A stretch of DNA of 64,000 nucleotides from Saccharina japonica (taxonomy: Eukaryota; Sar; Phaeophyceae; Laminariales; Laminariaceae), in assembly GCA_008828725.1 (NCBI GenBank), contig MEHQ01004229.1, forward strand, positions 188,731 through 252,730, given 5' to 3'. This document shows positions 23,601 to 28,419 of the stretch, piece by piece (the first letter of the stretch is position 1; every line of letters begins with the position of its first letter). Under the pieces are notes generated by a model. The model worked only from the letters and a program-made list of their open reading frames with translations, did not search any database and was not told where the DNA came from. Position numbers and translations under genes: made by a program.

Positions 23601-24941
23601 AAACTGAAATAGGGTACGAAATACTCGAAGTAGTCATGTTTACAAAACAAAATGGAGCAACGAACGAGAATAAAACACCAAAACATTGAGATTGAGATCA
23701 GGATTGAGATACGAAGCCTCTCTTCGCCAAGATTGCGGAAAAGGTCAAGATTGCCTTTTTGGGAGCACTCTTTTTCAAGAATTGATCGGCACTGCTGTTT
23801 CCGGAGGCAATCTCCATCACTGCCATCACTGCTACCATGTACGTATAATACAGCTCTTCTCAAAGACGTCATTTTTGTTGCGTGTAATATATATCATACG
23901 TACGGCGGTACTACTGCTGTACCTGCTACAAGGCATAAGGTACGTAAAACCTATCATGCCCGTCTGAACCTGCAACCAACCATCGCTTCGTGTATCCACG
24001 CTTCAAATTCAGCTGCCGACCAACGTCAGCACCACGACAACAACAACAACCACGACAACAACCACAGCAACAACAACCGCAACAACAACGCCCACAAATG
24101 TTGGTATTAGTATACAAGCAGGTGTCATGTATAACCACGTGAATACAGCGATGATATTATATGTGTACGACAAGAAATACCATATCATACGTACGGGCGG
24201 ACAACAACAAACCAACAACCACCACACCAACACACAGCAACGACAACACCAACCACGACAGCTTGTACGTCACACCCCCAGCCTTCCCAACAGCCGACTA
24301 TGTACGCATCATACTCACGAGAGAACATCCCTATCCACCACCAAGCCCCCCCTGTCGCCGCTGCCGTCCCCAACAGCAGTAGTGGTAGTAGCTGCATCCC
24401 CACCAGACTCCTTAGCCAGAACACCCCCACCCAGCGAAAAAGCATCCACATTTGAGTCAACCACTGTCCCTCCCGCGCCGATACCCCCAGCGAACACAAC
24501 CACCGCAGGATTTTCCACCATGGCCGCCCCCATGAAGCCCCTCGCTCGCGACAGGGCTCCGTAGCGCCGCTCGTTCGTCGCCCCGGCGGAGCTCGGCTCC
24601 GCGCCAGCAGCACCTTCGACGCTACTGCCGCCGCTGCTGCTGCTGCTGCTGTCGTGTTGACGCAGGACAAAGCGGCGGCCGCATATCGTCGACTCCCCCG
24701 AGGCAACGCTGGCCCTCTCCGAGAGGAGCACCAGCAGCACCAGCAGCAGCGGCAGCGGCTGACCAGATGGCAGCAAGAACTTTACCGATGGGGAGATCGA
24801 CAACGTCCGTCCGTCTCCTTTTCCTCTTCCTCCTTCTGCTCCTCCTCCTCGTCTGGGTGCGCGACGGCGGCGGCGAAAGCGGTGGGGGAGGAGCAGGTTT
24901 TCGTGGCTACGCACAGGCGGAATCCCATCACTGAGACGCAT
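3200..24941 (-). CDS. kelch-repeat beta-propeller protein, seven exons seen
   Basis: Model: join of 24319-24941, 7363-7733, 6592-6764, 5854-5901, 5092-5244, 4711-4832 and 3200-3308, read on the minus strand; 1599 nt, 533 codons, no stop. Every donor is GT and every acceptor AG, and all phases agree. Blades are marked by VVVFAGG, ALFFAGG, HVLVAGG, QCVFAGG, VGLFAGG and AAFFG, usually followed by a D-V-D-type strand (DVVDVLT, DTVDIF, RAEVWDG, MVDMYD, KIDVFDG). Kelch propellers generally serve as protein-binding or carbohydrate-binding platforms; the substrate is unknown here. The N-terminus is basic, then has a leucine-rich segment (about residues 58-72) that could be a signal peptide or anchor. 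The first intron would be 16,585 bp; the join across it is inferred from phase and from the blade fit. The 3' end of the gene is not found. Confidence 0.7.
3380..3590. repeat. ACAGCACA word array in intron 6
   Basis: About 200 bp built from ACACAACACAGGACACAAC, AACAGCACAGG and CAGCACGGCAC variants with no fixed period. All six frames can stay open across it, which explains the overlapping frames there. It lies in intron 6 (3309-4710). Confidence 0.7.
3945..4178. repeat. GATCTGTA word array in intron 6
   Basis: Repeats of GATCTGTATGATCTGTATG at the left and GATCTGTAGATGATCTATAG at the right around a non-repetitive core. Confidence 0.7.
4255..4376. repeat. GGTTGGTCGGTCG array in intron 6
   Basis: Degenerate four-base periodicity (GGTT, GGTC, TGGT) for about 120 bp. 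Open frames over it are artefacts. Confidence 0.75.
4512..4650 (+). repeat. CATGGCCGTAGTC dispersed repeat, copy 2
   Basis: Fuller copy that also contains the tail TAGCACCAAGCGCGAAGCGC and CGTGAGGT. It lies in intron 6, about 60 bp from exon 6. Confidence 0.65.
4711..4832 (-). CDS. kelch gene exon 6
   Basis: 122 nt, phase 0 in and 2 out. Donor TCAG/GTACCT, acceptor CGCACAG. Codes for EKRTVGLFAGGVSNTSNSS, MVDMYDFGENRLLP and MSTPTV, a clear kelch blade with the Gly-Gly pair and an aspartate-tyrosine strand. Confidence 0.8.
5092..5244 (-). CDS. kelch gene exon 5
   Basis: 153 nt, phase 0 at both ends. Donor GGAAAG/GTATGT, acceptor CCCAAAAAG. Contains FNSDRAEVWDGSSWSFSAW and LSEARHNMGSAV, the W and LS-x-AR positions of a kelch blade. 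Confidence 0.8.
5377..5700. repeat. ATCTCAACGACAT minisatellite in intron 4
   Basis: About a dozen units of 25-30 bp, each with ATCTCAACGAC(A) and a TTTCC(A/T)AA spacer, strongly diverged. It fills most of intron 4 (5245-5853). Confidence 0.8.
5854..5901 (-). CDS. kelch gene exon 4 (48 nt)
   Basis: Sixteen codons, phase 0 at both ends: MTSCCFKHQCVFAGGR. The acceptor follows a pyrimidine-rich tract ending CGAG; the donor is GGCAGG/GTGAGT. It supplies the first strand and Gly-Gly of the blade that exon 5 completes. Confidence 0.7.
5999..6140 (-). repeat. TTCGGGAA dispersed repeat, copy 1
   Basis: Inverted relative to the other copies. It ends AAGCCCGAAGGGGAACCTTG followed by a TA-rich stretch, and has the AAACTG/GCGACACC core. 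It lies in intron 3. Confidence 0.5.
6230..6590. repeat. GACCC array with a duplicated intron-start segment
   Basis: Two blocks of GACCC pentamers (about 6300-6413 and 6493-6546). Each is followed by the same about 45 bp segment starting GCGCAATATTGCCGTACCG. The right copy of that segment abuts the donor of exon 3. Frames reading PDPTRPDP or GRVGSGRVG come from the pentamer. Confidence 0.85.
6592..6764 (-). CDS. kelch gene exon 3
   Basis: Phase 1 in and 0 out. Donor GGGAAAG/GTAAGG. The acceptor is CATCAG (exon end 6764) or the in-frame CAGTAG three bases on (6761). Codes for SWSNTAHVLVAGGIIP and YTASDTVDIF. Confidence 0.75.
6815..7147 (+). repeat. CATGGCCGTAGTC dispersed repeat, three tandem copies
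   Basis: Copies start near 6815, 6903 and 7013, each preceded by a G-rich run. The third carries the longer tail with CCAAGCGCGAAGCGCCGTGA. They fill intron 2 with the inverted copy at 7268. Confidence 0.7.
7268..7325 (-). repeat. CATGGCCGTAGTC dispersed repeat, inverted partial copy
   Basis: GGTCATACGACTACGGCC then ATGCATGA, the complement of the repeat core, in intron 2 about 40 bp from exon 2. Confidence 0.65.
7363..7733 (-). CDS. kelch gene exon 2
   Basis: 371 nt, phase 2 in and 1 out. Acceptor CGTCACAG, donor TTGGAG/GTTTAT. Contains ATTGALFFAGGCGIDVPP, a long glycine-rich loop, then ATDVVDVLTPV. Another AG at 7714-7715 exists but would not match the phase of exon 1; the 7733 end does. 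Confidence 0.75.
7848..7960 (+). repeat. CATGGCCGTAGTC dispersed repeat, last copy
   Basis: TACTTATGTCATGCATGGCC then GTAGTCGTAGGACCATAG, with the CACCGACCAGGCAGA tail. It follows a G run, like most copies. Confidence 0.65.
8132..8208. mobile_element. hairpin MITE, CACTCTGACC ends, copy 1
   Basis: 77 bp: CACTCTGACCCGAAATATAA at the left and its complement CTTATATTTCGAGTCAGAGT at the right, with a short AT-rich loop. A sister copy lies at 10211-10286. Confidence 0.7.
9147..9519 (+). mobile_element. tRNA-derived SINE, copy 1 (different head)
   Basis: The head GGCCCGGTAGTTTAGTGG resembles box A and GAGTTCGAATCCC matches box B of a pol III promoter. The body (CGACGAGGGAAAAGAAAGTG, CTGAGTTACGACTAAAGAGG) matches the SINEs at 15139, 37472 and 56997, and it ends in a run of 19 A. 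The head differs from those copies. Confidence 0.8.
9576..9652 (+). mobile_element. TTAA mini-element, type 2
   Basis: TTAACCCGCTCAGGACTG to GGGACCAGTTATTAA. It shares its right TTAA with the next copy, so two elements sit back to back. Confidence 0.65.
9649..9738 (+). mobile_element. TTAA mini-element, type 2
   Basis: TTAACCCATTCAGAACTG at the left and CCAGTTCTTCAGGGGCTAA at the right, an 18 bp imperfect inverted repeat; the interior CCACACTAATTCCAAGTGG is typical. Confidence 0.7.
9984..10080. mobile_element. TTAA mini-element, type 1
   Basis: An 89 bp near-palindrome between two TTAA sites: CCCTTTTCGGACTGCAGTCC and GTTTTGGGGACAAA on the left, the complement on the right ending CCTATAAGGG. 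CCC ends plus a TTAA target are the piggyBac hallmark; far too short to code. Confidence 0.75.
10077..10156 (-). mobile_element. TTAA mini-element, type 2, abutting type 1
   Basis: Reverse orientation: starts at the shared TTAA, contains GGGACAAACTACTTGGAATT and ends GTTCTGAATGGGTCA. The type 1/type 2 pairing recurs at 10739-10905. Confidence 0.65.
10211..10286. mobile_element. hairpin MITE, CACTCTGACC ends, copy 2
   Basis: TACTCTGTCCCGCAATATAA at the left, CTTATATTTCGGGGCAGAGT at the right; same family as 8132-8208, with diverged termini. Confidence 0.7.
10295..10600 (+). repeat. TTCGGGAA dispersed repeat, copy 2
   Basis: CTTCCCTTCGGGATTGTGG then GGACTTGGAATCCCAG, followed by the TGTAGCCACCGGGCAAGTGG segment shared with the copies at 13911 and 20343. 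Confidence 0.6.
10739..10829. mobile_element. TTAA mini-element, type 1
   Basis: GGACTGGAGTCCCGTTTTGG to CGGGACTGCAGTTCTAAAAG, then GGTTAA. Near-palindromic. Confidence 0.7.
10826..10905 (-). mobile_element. TTAA mini-element, type 2, abutting type 1
   Basis: Between TTAA at 10826-10829 and TTAA at 10902-10905; contains ACAAACTACTTGGAAATAG and ends ATGAATGGGTTAA. Confidence 0.7.
11085..11250 (+). repeat. TTCGGGAA dispersed repeat, copy 3
   Basis: AGGTTCCCCTTCGGGAATTG, GACTTGAAATTCC and GTGTCGCAAACTGAAAAAAG, ending in ATGTAGCCACCTGGCAAG. Best preserved with the 20343 copy. Confidence 0.65.
11254..11527 (+). mobile_element. GACGC MITE with GAAG duplication
   Basis: GACGCAGGCTACGGTAG to CTATATCGTAGCACGCGTC, flanked on both sides by GAAG (a 4 bp target duplication). 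Interior TTTTGGAGGAAAACAAAAG and TTCCGACGAATTTGAG as in the family. Confidence 0.8.
11580..11617. repeat. GTT microsatellite
   Basis: About twelve GTT triplets. Confidence 0.85.
11911..12618. mobile_element. 708 bp insertion with 10 bp direct repeats
   Basis: Flanked by GCTGGTTGTG at 11901-11910 and 12619-12628; removing it restores the match of the two foldback arms. No inverted termini or A-tail. On the minus strand about 11950-12170 one frame reads HWSLWHALLYLLMSAFVILL, a likely membrane helix, with stops on both sides: perhaps a captured gene remnant. It also holds a GTCGACGGG repeat. Confidence 0.5.
12205..12434 (+). repeat. GTCGACGGG dispersed repeat with CA tail, copy 1
   Basis: GCACCTGGATTGCTAGCAGG, GTTTTGTGACCACAGAACTG, TGGATGTCGACGGGTAGAAA, TTTAATGTGAAGAA, then (CA)n. 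Ending in a simple repeat suggests a retroposed element with a microsatellite tail, but no promoter was identified. Confidence 0.6.
13650..13712. repeat. CAG/CAA microsatellite
   Basis: CAG repeats passing into CAACAG. It lies in the right arm of the foldback and mirrors a CTG tract in the left arm. Confidence 0.8.
13911..14050 (+). repeat. TTCGGGAA dispersed repeat, copy 4 (eroded)
   Basis: TCGTAGCCACCGAGCAAGTA then ATACAAGGCTTTCCTACGG; only the ends are recognisable. Confidence 0.45.
14051..14500. other. no gene seen
   Basis: Contains a short CAA/CAG run near 14310-14360 and no conserved frame or repeat family I recognise. Confidence 0.4.
14503..15810. mobile_element. possible TIR element hosting a SINE
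   Basis: Left GATGCGTATTTCC with AAATTTCCGGGAAA, right the inverted TTCAGGGAACTACCG and GGGAAATACGCATCC. Both ends are next to AATAATAG-type sequence. The inverted ends are about 15 bp good then patchy. If real, the SINE at 15139 inserted later. Confidence 0.4.
15139..15473 (+). mobile_element. tRNA-derived SINE, copy 2
   Basis: Head GGTCGCCCCGGTGGGCTAAC (box A-like), GCGAGTTCAAGCCCC (box B-like), then the common body (AGGCAAGAACCGTAGTGGGG, GTGACCCCGGATCTGAG, GTTACGACTAGGGAGG) and a poly-A tail. Unspliced, no coding role. Confidence 0.85.
15811..16172. other. no gene seen
   Basis: Unique sequence left of the tandem duplication. No frame with a recognisable domain. Confidence 0.4.
16320..16679 (-). 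other. 119-codon open frame, duplicated at 17174-17533; coding doubtful
   Basis: The two frames are identical because they lie in the tandem X units. The product has no recognisable motif and ends in a G-run artefact near its start. I do not consider it a gene without expression support. Confidence 0.15.
17605..18104. mobile_element. 500 bp MITE with long inverted arms, GTA duplication
   Basis: Starts GGCTGTTTCTTAAGGAAG and ends with the exact complement; about 49 bp near-perfect, then similarity continues imperfectly to about 180 bp. Flanked by GTA on both sides, and the sites at 16742-16748 and 19194-19200 show the uninserted sequence GGTAGCC. A 3 bp duplication and GGC ends would fit a PIF/Harbinger-like element. 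Confidence 0.85.
20050..20342. other. no gene seen
   Basis: Ends in a (TA)n-rich stretch (about 20310-20345) that precedes the next dispersed repeat. Confidence 0.4.
20343..20600 (+). repeat. TTCGGGAA dispersed repeat, copy 5
   Basis: AAGGTTCCCTTTCGGGAATG, GTTGACTTGAAATC, GTGTCGCAAACTGAAAAAAG and TATGTAGCCACCG, then an inverted piece CTTGCCCGGTGGCTAC. Confidence 0.65.
20601..22030. other. no gene; AT-rich sequence with repeated words
   Basis: Around 20660-20900 the words ATTGAGA and TCAATCT recur. Near 21090-21170 GACTCTAGGTTGACTCGG occurs twice. No domain-bearing frame. Confidence 0.4.
22031..22730. mobile_element. cluster of decayed CAGGAC-TIR elements
   Basis: Several stretches related to the ends of the 38412-40899 transposon: GGACAGGACACCCGATAAG at 22043, a 163 bp copy at 22297-22459 (CAGGACACCTAACAAGAAAC to TTCTTATTATGTTTCCAG), and GTTTCTTATTACTAAAATG near 22710. 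Confidence 0.55.
22763..23596. mobile_element. possible TIR element
   Basis: AGACCAATGCCAATGGGAAA at the left is the approximate complement of TTTCCCATTGGCATATGGTC at the right; similarity fades after about 60 bp. The interior has no recognisable frame. Confidence 0.4.
23597..24318. other. no gene; word-repetitive sequence with CAA array
   Basis: ATTGAGATTGAG words near 23690, CAA/ACGACAA repeats at about 24030-24100 and again near 24200. The open frames here are Asn-, Gln- or Val-rich artefacts. Confidence 0.45.
24319..24941 (-). CDS. kelch gene exon 1
   Basis: Opens at an ATG at 24941. Basic N-terminus (HRFRRRRRAPRR), leucine-rich hydrophobic segment LPLLLVLLVLL, a serine run, then the first blade RARGFMGAAMVENPAVVVFA with GGIGAGGTVVDS. 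Ends at the strong donor CTC/GTGAGTATG in phase 2. The start is a guess: a downstream start nearer the hydrophobic segment, or an upstream non-coding exon, is possible. Confidence 0.7.
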
Positions 24942-24989
24942 GGGGCAATGGCCCTTTCTTCTGCAGTAGGGTTGGGCGAGTGCCTGCTC

Positions 24990-26021
24990 TAGTAGAGCCG
25001 TAGATCTGAGAGATACGAGTACTCAGATCGTGCCTTTTTTGGTGACAGAGTGACAGAGAGTGAGTACGCGGGTTTGCAGAGAGTACAAAGGCGTTATTGT
25101 GGAGGAGCTTGGGGATTCAGCGGATTCATGTTCCAGTGCACCAAGCGCACCCCTGTGAGCGTTGTCTACAGTACGCGCCTCGCACACCCCTGTGGCTTTT
25201 GCCGCTGATACCTTTGGTGTTTTAGGTGCTGCCGCTGCTGCTGCTGCGGCTGCGGCTGCTGTACTGTCTGCTGCTGCATGCGAAAACAGAGTCGGATGTT
25301 TTGCATCACGCCGCAAGCGTTTGCATTGGCCAATCAGAAGACACAACATTTCCATTTTGCTAATCGCGCCGCACGACAGGCGTCGTCGGTCGTCGTCACC
25401 AAACGTCGTACCTGACGTACAAGTACACAACAGGACATCGACGACAAAACAGGCACATTAATAGCAGCAGCACCCAGCAGGAGCGATAGCGGGGGCTGCT
25501 ACCGTACTGTTGGTTGCTCTACAGTAGTAGTTGCTATTCCTGCTGCTGCTGCCTAGATATGATGTCACTCAGGAGAACCACCTTTATGTATGATCACGTC
25601 CTTCATACCAGAGATCGCAGAACGCGCGATCGAAGTATCACGCAGCTTGCAATATGATGAGTTTCGACGAAACTAAGGCGTGCAACCGCCGAGTCTTTGC
25701 ACGGCGACCCGTTGGATTTAAACTGGCAACACGTCTCCAGGCAAGAACGTTCTCCCCCTCTCCAGCATGTGGTAATGGAGAATTTCCCAAGGGCGCACAA
25801 AAAAAGTTATCCCGCACACCACACTACCCCCCCCCCCCCCCCCCGGAGGGCCGAAAAAAAAGTTTTTTTTTTTCCTTTTTGGTGAATTTCTTGGCTTTTC
25901 CCCTCTCACCAACTCTCACACAAAAAGGTCTTTCAAGGTACTTGATTAATAGATAGAACATTGCTTGGATACAACCCCCCACCAAGGTGCCTAGACAACA
26001 ACAAAGATCTTAATATTTCTG
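24990..26021. other. upstream region of the kelch gene; no clear gene
   Basis: A 135-codon minus frame (25023-25430) has a poly-alanine run from GCN repeats at about 25225-25275 and no other feature. Near 25830 there is a C run, and 25855-25880 is T-rich. Confidence 0.35.
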
Positions 26022-26921
26022 TCACGAAAACAAGCCATCGTGCTTGATTGAGTCAAATGGCCTGGAAAACTCTCCACGACGAGGAACGTAATGATCGCAC
26101 AAATGTGATAATCGAAGACTGCCAAGATCTTTCTGGCGAACGCTTGGCGTGATCGTTCTGCCCCGCCTACTCTTGCGCACGGGTTCTCCCACGTTCTCGC
26201 CCGGTGTCTCGCTACCGTTGCTGCTACTCCCCGCCCGTCCCCTCTTGCTCCCCCCTTCCCCTCCTTCACCCCCTTCCCTTCGTCCCCCCGGCTGTTCGTC
26301 TTCGTTCTCATCCTTGCGGTCGTCCTTGTCGTCTTCCTCTTTCTCCTCCCATCCCCCCCCGTCTCTCTTCTCTTCCGACTCCTCTTCCTCCTCCTCTTCC
26401 TCCTCCCGCTCCCCCCCGTCCCTCTCCTCTTCTGACTCCTCTTCTGACTCCTCCTCCTCCTCCTCCTCCTCTTCCTCTTCCTCCTCCTCTGAGTCGTCTG
26501 ACTCATCTGACCCCCCGTCGTGCTGTGAGACCTTACGGCGTGCTGCGGGGGCTATGGAACCCTTACTCTTCCGCTGGGAGACCGTTCGGCGTGCTACGGG
26601 GGCTCTGGCAGCCTTGCCCTTTGGCATCCTTTTCGCCACCGCCTCCTTCTCTGTCTTGCTTACGTCAAAGCTGCTTTCGAATCTCGCAGTGTTGGGGTCT
26701 GCTTTGTTCAGAGCCAACGAAGTGGAATGCTGCCCTTCTACGTGATGGGACATGCAGTATTTCCACACCCACTCTGCAGGGCTGCAAAACTTGCACTTCA
26801 GGGGTACGTTAGTGCATGGGGTCGATGACGTGAACTTTGACGCCGCTGATAGGCCTAAAGCAACGAGACTTCTTTGCGAAGGGGGCCTTGGATAGGGCTC
26901 CCTCCACCACGGAGACAGCGC
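26022..26921 (-). CDS. C2H2 zinc-finger protein with acidic tract, possible exon
   Basis: A 900 nt stop-to-stop frame; no ATG precedes the finger, so it is probably an internal or terminal exon. It reads CKFCSPAEWVWKYCMSHH then VEGQH (C-x2-C-x12-H-x5-H), two copies of an RR-x-VSQ basic repeat, about 90 residues dominated by Glu with Asp, Ser and Arg, then an AT-hook-like RKSRRGRTITPS. A nuclear DNA- or chromatin-binding role is inferred. Alternatively it is a transposase-derived frame, as such charged tails are common there. Confidence 0.45.
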   Translation of the reverse strand, partial: ALSPWWREPYPRPPSQRSLVALGLSAASKFTSSTPCTNVPLKCKFCSPAEWVWKYCMSHHVEGQHSTSLALNKADPNTARFESSFDVSKTEKEAVAKRMPKGKAARAPVARRTVSQRKSKGSIAPAARRKVSQHDGGSDESDDSEEEEEEEEEEEEEESEEESEEERDGGEREEEEEEEEESEEKRDGGGWEEKEEDDKDDRKDENEDEQPGGRREGGEGGEGGSKRGRAGSSSNGSETPGENVGEPVRKSRRGRTITPSVRQKDLGSLRLSHLCDHYVPRRGEFSRPFDSIKHDGLFS

Positions 26922-26999
26922 TCATCGTGATCACTCTCTCCCTCTCCCTCTGTCTCTTCTACGGTCGGCGCCTGTCCGCTCTTAGGGGGCTGCGTGGAC

Positions 27000-27569
27000 T
27001 GTGGTACCCCCCTAGGCTGTGCCCCCCTTGGTATTATATAGGATTTATTATGGGGATGTTTTATATAGGAGATTGTGTGGCGTTATGAGGGGGGGGATGG
27101 GTCGGTCGTACCCCCCCTCCCCCCTTGAGAGGTCCAAAATAAAGTTTTGGGTGTGTGGTGTCGAAAACTTTTTTTTTGTGCGCCCCTGAATTTCCTGCTA
27201 ATTTCACAAGATGACCAAACCCAGCAACGAAACGTACAATTTTCACAAAAAAAAACATATCAAAACAGCATAATAAACACAGACGCCACAGACGACAAGA
27301 TTTCCCACTGACACTGCTGCTGTGTTCGCCAGTACACTCAGGCCGTGTACGGCAGGTAGGTTATGGTATTATATTTTCACCGAGCTCTTGTCCAGTACCA
27401 ACACCTTACTATGTCGTGCGCGTCTCTTGAGGTACACCGACAGAGAGTACCGACGGTTGTCTGTTGTTGGCGATCAACGCCATGGCTGGTTGGCAACAAG
27501 AAAAACACCTTGCGCCGCTTGTCGCCCCTCCCCCACCCTTCCCTGCTTCCAACGATTTTACATTACTGC
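27000..27569. other. no gene seen
   Basis: Short frames only; G and C runs at 27088-27125. Confidence 0.4.
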
Positions 27570-28260
27570 GCTTTTGGGCGGGGGGCGCCCATGGGACTTC
27601 GTGTGTTTCCACGGCACGTAGGCGCCCGTAAATGTTGTGGCATGACACGTGGGATCCCGCGCCCACAGGCGCCCGCAAGACACTATATACATGGTATCCC
27701 GCGAGCACCCGCGAAATTCTATGGGAATCTATCGATCAAAACTCTCCTGGGAACCCACATGATAACCTACACGTGGGAGTCTTGGTATCTCACTAAAGTG
27801 AGTATGGCCTCTTGTTACGATACCTTATATAATAACCCTAAACAGTGCCAAAGGCCGTTGTCTGTCGAGAGCATACATACTGCCAACGGCGCTCTAGCTG
27901 CCGCGAATGCCACACGCAATGTCCGTTGGCGAACGCGGGAGGTTGAAATGCCGCCCGCGGCCGCTTGCGCGGGTGGCCGACAGTCCCGCGCACGCAGGAA
28001 CTCGCAGTGTCACCCGTGGCCATTCCCGTGCGGGCGGCCCAAAAAACAGTCCCGTGGGCGCCCAGAGGCGTTCGCGTGGGCCCTCGCTGGAAACCACGTG
28101 ATCAACGACGGGCGTTCGCGTGGGACCCCGCCGCGCGCGAATGCCCAAGAGCAGCAGCGTCCCACGGGCGATCGCGTGGTCACCCCTATACGGTCATTTC
28201 GCGTGGCAGCCCGCGCGAAACGTTCGCGAGTGCTCACGGGATTTCCGACGCGCTTCATGT
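27570..28260. repeat. CGTGGG / GCGCCC palindromic word array
   Basis: Dozens of CGTGGG, CCCACG, GGCGCCCG and CCCGCG words at irregular 20-35 bp spacing. The 333-codon plus-strand frame across it is composition-driven and carries no domain. Confidence 0.65.
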
Positions 28261-28419
28261 CACAAACAAAGGGTATAACATCACAGGTGGCCGGGATCCC
28301 CCCTCCCCCCGCCTTGCACAATGTGGGCGAAAACGAATCCGTGTGGAGACATTGGGCAATGTAGCAAACCCCACAAAAGGTGCCTACGGCCTCTCAGCTA
28401 GGTACGCGTAACGACGCAT

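Larger units (their letters stand above)
7734..24318 (-). other. proposed giant intron 1 of the kelch gene
   Basis: The donor after exon 1 is CTCTC/GTGAGTATG and the acceptor before exon 2 is CGTCACAG. I found no kelch-coding frame in between. The contents are repeats: a SINE pair, TTAA elements, an inverted duplication, a tandem duplication and MITEs. The other introns of the gene are 259-1402 bp. Confidence 0.5.

Noticed and set aside
24185-24706. 173-codon minus frame overlapping kelch exon 1
   Set aside because: Shadow of exon 1 in another frame plus a CAA-repeat tail.
27363-28364. 333-codon plus-strand frame, the longest on that strand
   Set aside because: Covers the CGTGGG word array; no domain and strongly skewed composition.
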